Shown here: positions 12,763-14,106 of the stretch, piece after piece
Layout of the letters: the number at the start of each line of letters is the position of its first letter
Numbering within the stretch: the first letter of the stretch is position 1
Origin: JBBPYR01 sp038199755
GTDB lineage: Bacteria > Chloroflexota > Ktedonobacteria > Ktedonobacterales > Ktedonobacteraceae
Reading direction: 5' to 3'
NCBI GenBank assembly: GCA_038199755.1
Contig: JBBPYR010000016.1
Location: forward strand, 1-14,106
Length of the DNA: 14,106 nt
Translations under genes and position numbers: made by a program
The notes under the pieces: model-generated
Database searches by the model: none
What the model was told of the DNA's origin: nothing
The model's input: the letters and a program-made list of their open reading frames with translations, nothing else

Positions 12763-14106
12763 ATGCAAGAATTTAAATTACCTGATCTGGGTGAGGGAAT
12801 GCACGAGGCCGAGATACGCCATTGGCTGGTCAAAGCGGGCGATACGATCAAGCGCGATCAGCCCATGGTCGAGGTGGAGACGGACAAAGCGGTAATTGAA
12901 ATTCCTTCTCCGGTCGCGGGCATCGTCTCGGCTATTCGTGTGACGGAAGGCACGATGGCACAACTTGGCGAGGTGCTGGTCGTCTTCGATACTCCTTCTG
13001 CTGCTGGCAGCACTAGCAGCACTGCCAGCATTCCTGCTCATGTGGCTAGTTCGTCGGCTCCTGCCGATGCGGGCGGTGCTGCTGCAAAGGCTGCCGCTGG
13101 TAGTCCTGTAACGGGCAGTGGGCAGGCTGTGGTCGCTAGCGTGCTTGGTGTACAGGGCGCGAATGCTGGTGTAAACGCGACGCGGCATCGTGTGCTGGCA
13201 GCTCCGGCGGTGCGTAAACGGGCTTTCGAGTTGGGCGTCGATATTGAGCAGGTGACACCGTCGCAGCCGAGTGGACGTGTGACGATAGAGGATGTTGAGA
13301 GCTACGCGGAACATGAACATGCTGCCAGCTCGTCATTCGTGCCGCCTGAAGTGCCAACGCCGCTTGCACCAGCGTCGCCCGTCCCTGCCACGGGTATACA
13401 GGCGAATGGTGCCACAAAAACATCCGCCACCTCCGCCGCTGCTATATCTCGTGTAGGGCAGACCACGCAAGGGGATGAGCGTCAGGCGTTGACAGGTCTG
13501 CGCCGCCGCATTGCTGAACGTATGGAGCGTGCGTGGCGCACCATTCCGCATGCCAGTGCCTTTGACGAGGTTGATGCAAGCGAGCTGGTTGCTCTGCGCA
13601 AGGCTCTTAAACCGATTGCTGAGCAGCGTGGTGTGCGTCTGACCTATATGCCCTTGCTGATAAAATTGCTCATTCCGGCGCTGAAAGAGTTTCCGATTTT
13701 CAACGCCAGTCTGGACGAGGAGAAGCGCGAAATTATCTATAAGCGTTCCTATCATATTGGTATTGCCGCCGACTCGCCCGAAGGTCTGCTTGTGCCCGTT
13801 CTGCGCGATGCTGATACACTGATGCTGCTGGAGATTGCGCAACAGCTAGAGCACTTGATCGAGGGGGCGCAGAAGCGCACGCTTACCATGCAGGAGGCAG
13901 CTGGCAGTACTTTTACGCTTAACAATATTGGCAGCTTTGGCGGGAGCAGTGGCACGCCCATTATCAACTATCCTGAAGTGGCTATTCTCGCGGTTGGCAG
14001 GTTGCAAGAAAAAGCTATTGTGCAGAATGGCACGATCCTGGCGCGTATGATGATGCCACTCACGCTCTCATTCGATCATCGCCTGATTGATGGCGGCATG
14101 AGCGGC
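12763..14106 (+). CDS. 2-oxoacid dehydrogenase E2 component (dihydrolipoamide acyltransferase), 3'-partial
   Basis: The frame has no stop before the window edge, giving 448 residues. Residues 1-77 are a lipoyl domain with the swinging-arm lysine K42 in 'VETDKAVIEIPSP'. Residues 79-141 are an Ala/Ser/Gly/Val linker, and 142-185 are a peripheral subunit-binding domain ('HRVLAAPAVRKRAFELGVDIEQV'). A second Pro/Ala/Ser/Thr linker follows, then the acyltransferase domain from about residue 240 ('ALTGLRRRIAERM'), with catalytic H439 and D443 in 'FDHRLIDGG'. Only about 20 C-terminal residues should be missing. E2 transfers acyl groups to CoA in pyruvate, 2-oxoglutarate or branched-chain 2-oxoacid dehydrogenase; the sequence alone does not decide which. 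A GGAG lies seven bases before the ATG. It starts 30 bases after leuD, probably in the same transcript, and no E1 genes precede it. Confidence 0.93.
   Translation, partial: MQEFKLPDLGEGMHEAEIRHWLVKAGDTIKRDQPMVEVETDKAVIEIPSPVAGIVSAIRVTEGTMAQLGEVLVVFDTPSAAGSTSSTASIPAHVASSSAPADAGGAAAKAAAGSPVTGSGQAVVASVLGVQGANAGVNATRHRVLAAPAVRKRAFELGVDIEQVTPSQPSGRVTIEDVESYAEHEHAASSSFVPPEVPTPLAPASPVPATGIQANGATKTSATSAAAISRVGQTTQGDERQALTGLRRRIAERMERAWRTIPHASAFDEVDASELVALRKALKPIAEQRGVRLTYMPLLIKLLIPALKEFPIFNASLDEEKREIIYKRSYHIGIAADSPEGLLVPVLRDADTLMLLEIAQQLEHLIEGAQKRTLTMQEAAGSTFTLNNIGSFGGSSGTPIINYPEVAILAVGRLQEKAIVQNGTILARMMMPLTLSFDHRLIDGGMSG

Noticed and set aside
12133..12768. Long open frame on the minus strand opposite leuD
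   Set aside because: It is a shadow frame over a clear leuD gene, with no recognisable protein motifs or ribosome binding site. Similar antisense frames over hpd, hmgA and leuC were rejected for the same reason.

Overview
This 14.1 kb window holds ordinary chromosomal genes from a bacterium of roughly balanced GC content. The short homogentisate dioxygenase, the Pro/Gln/Gly/Tyr-rich tail on a Yip1-like membrane protein, the secreted Ser/Thr-rich protein with an LPxTG-like end, the M24 peptidase and the dispersed GC-rich repeat together suggest a Chloroflexota (Ktedonobacteria-like) genome. That placement is an inference from gene style and was not tested. I see no phage, transposase, CRISPR, rRNA or tRNA genes.

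Layout. (1) 2-598 (+) is the 3' end of a protein with a discoidin-like domain. It converges with a DUF427 gene (605-1102, -). (2) 1217-1912 (+) encodes a membrane-anchored extracytoplasmic protein with a CHRD / Cu-Zn-SOD-like domain. (3) 1923-2107 carries two tandem copies of a ~90-nt repeat with several potential stem-loops. (4) 4658-2139 (-) is a compact operon of a small three-helix membrane protein, DNA polymerase III delta subunit (holA) and a MidA/NDUFAF7-type methyltransferase, read from a near-consensus promoter. (5) A third, inverted repeat copy lies between that promoter and an M24 peptidase (4854-6035, +). (6) The peptidase converges on the Yip1-like gene (6101-7081, -) through a perfect 66-bp palindrome. 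(7) 7283-10551 (+) is a tyrosine/homogentisate catabolic operon, hpd-fah-hmgA, closed by a 31-bp perfect hairpin. (8) 10696-14106 (+) holds leuC-leuD, followed 30 nt later by a dihydrolipoamide acyltransferase (E2) that runs off the window end.

How the genes work together. hpd, hmgA and fah encode conversion of 4-hydroxyphenylpyruvate to homogentisate, then maleylacetoacetate, and finally hydrolysis of fumarylacetoacetate; the isomerase step is missing here. leuC/leuD form isopropylmalate isomerase of leucine synthesis, while the adjacent E2 belongs to a 2-oxoacid dehydrogenase complex.

The most unusual features are not genes. They are the repeat family, whose stems stay paired while the loops vary, and three long perfect inverted repeats at gene ends, two of which contain the stop codon of the gene they follow. 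I found no convincing evidence of a wholly new multi-gene system.
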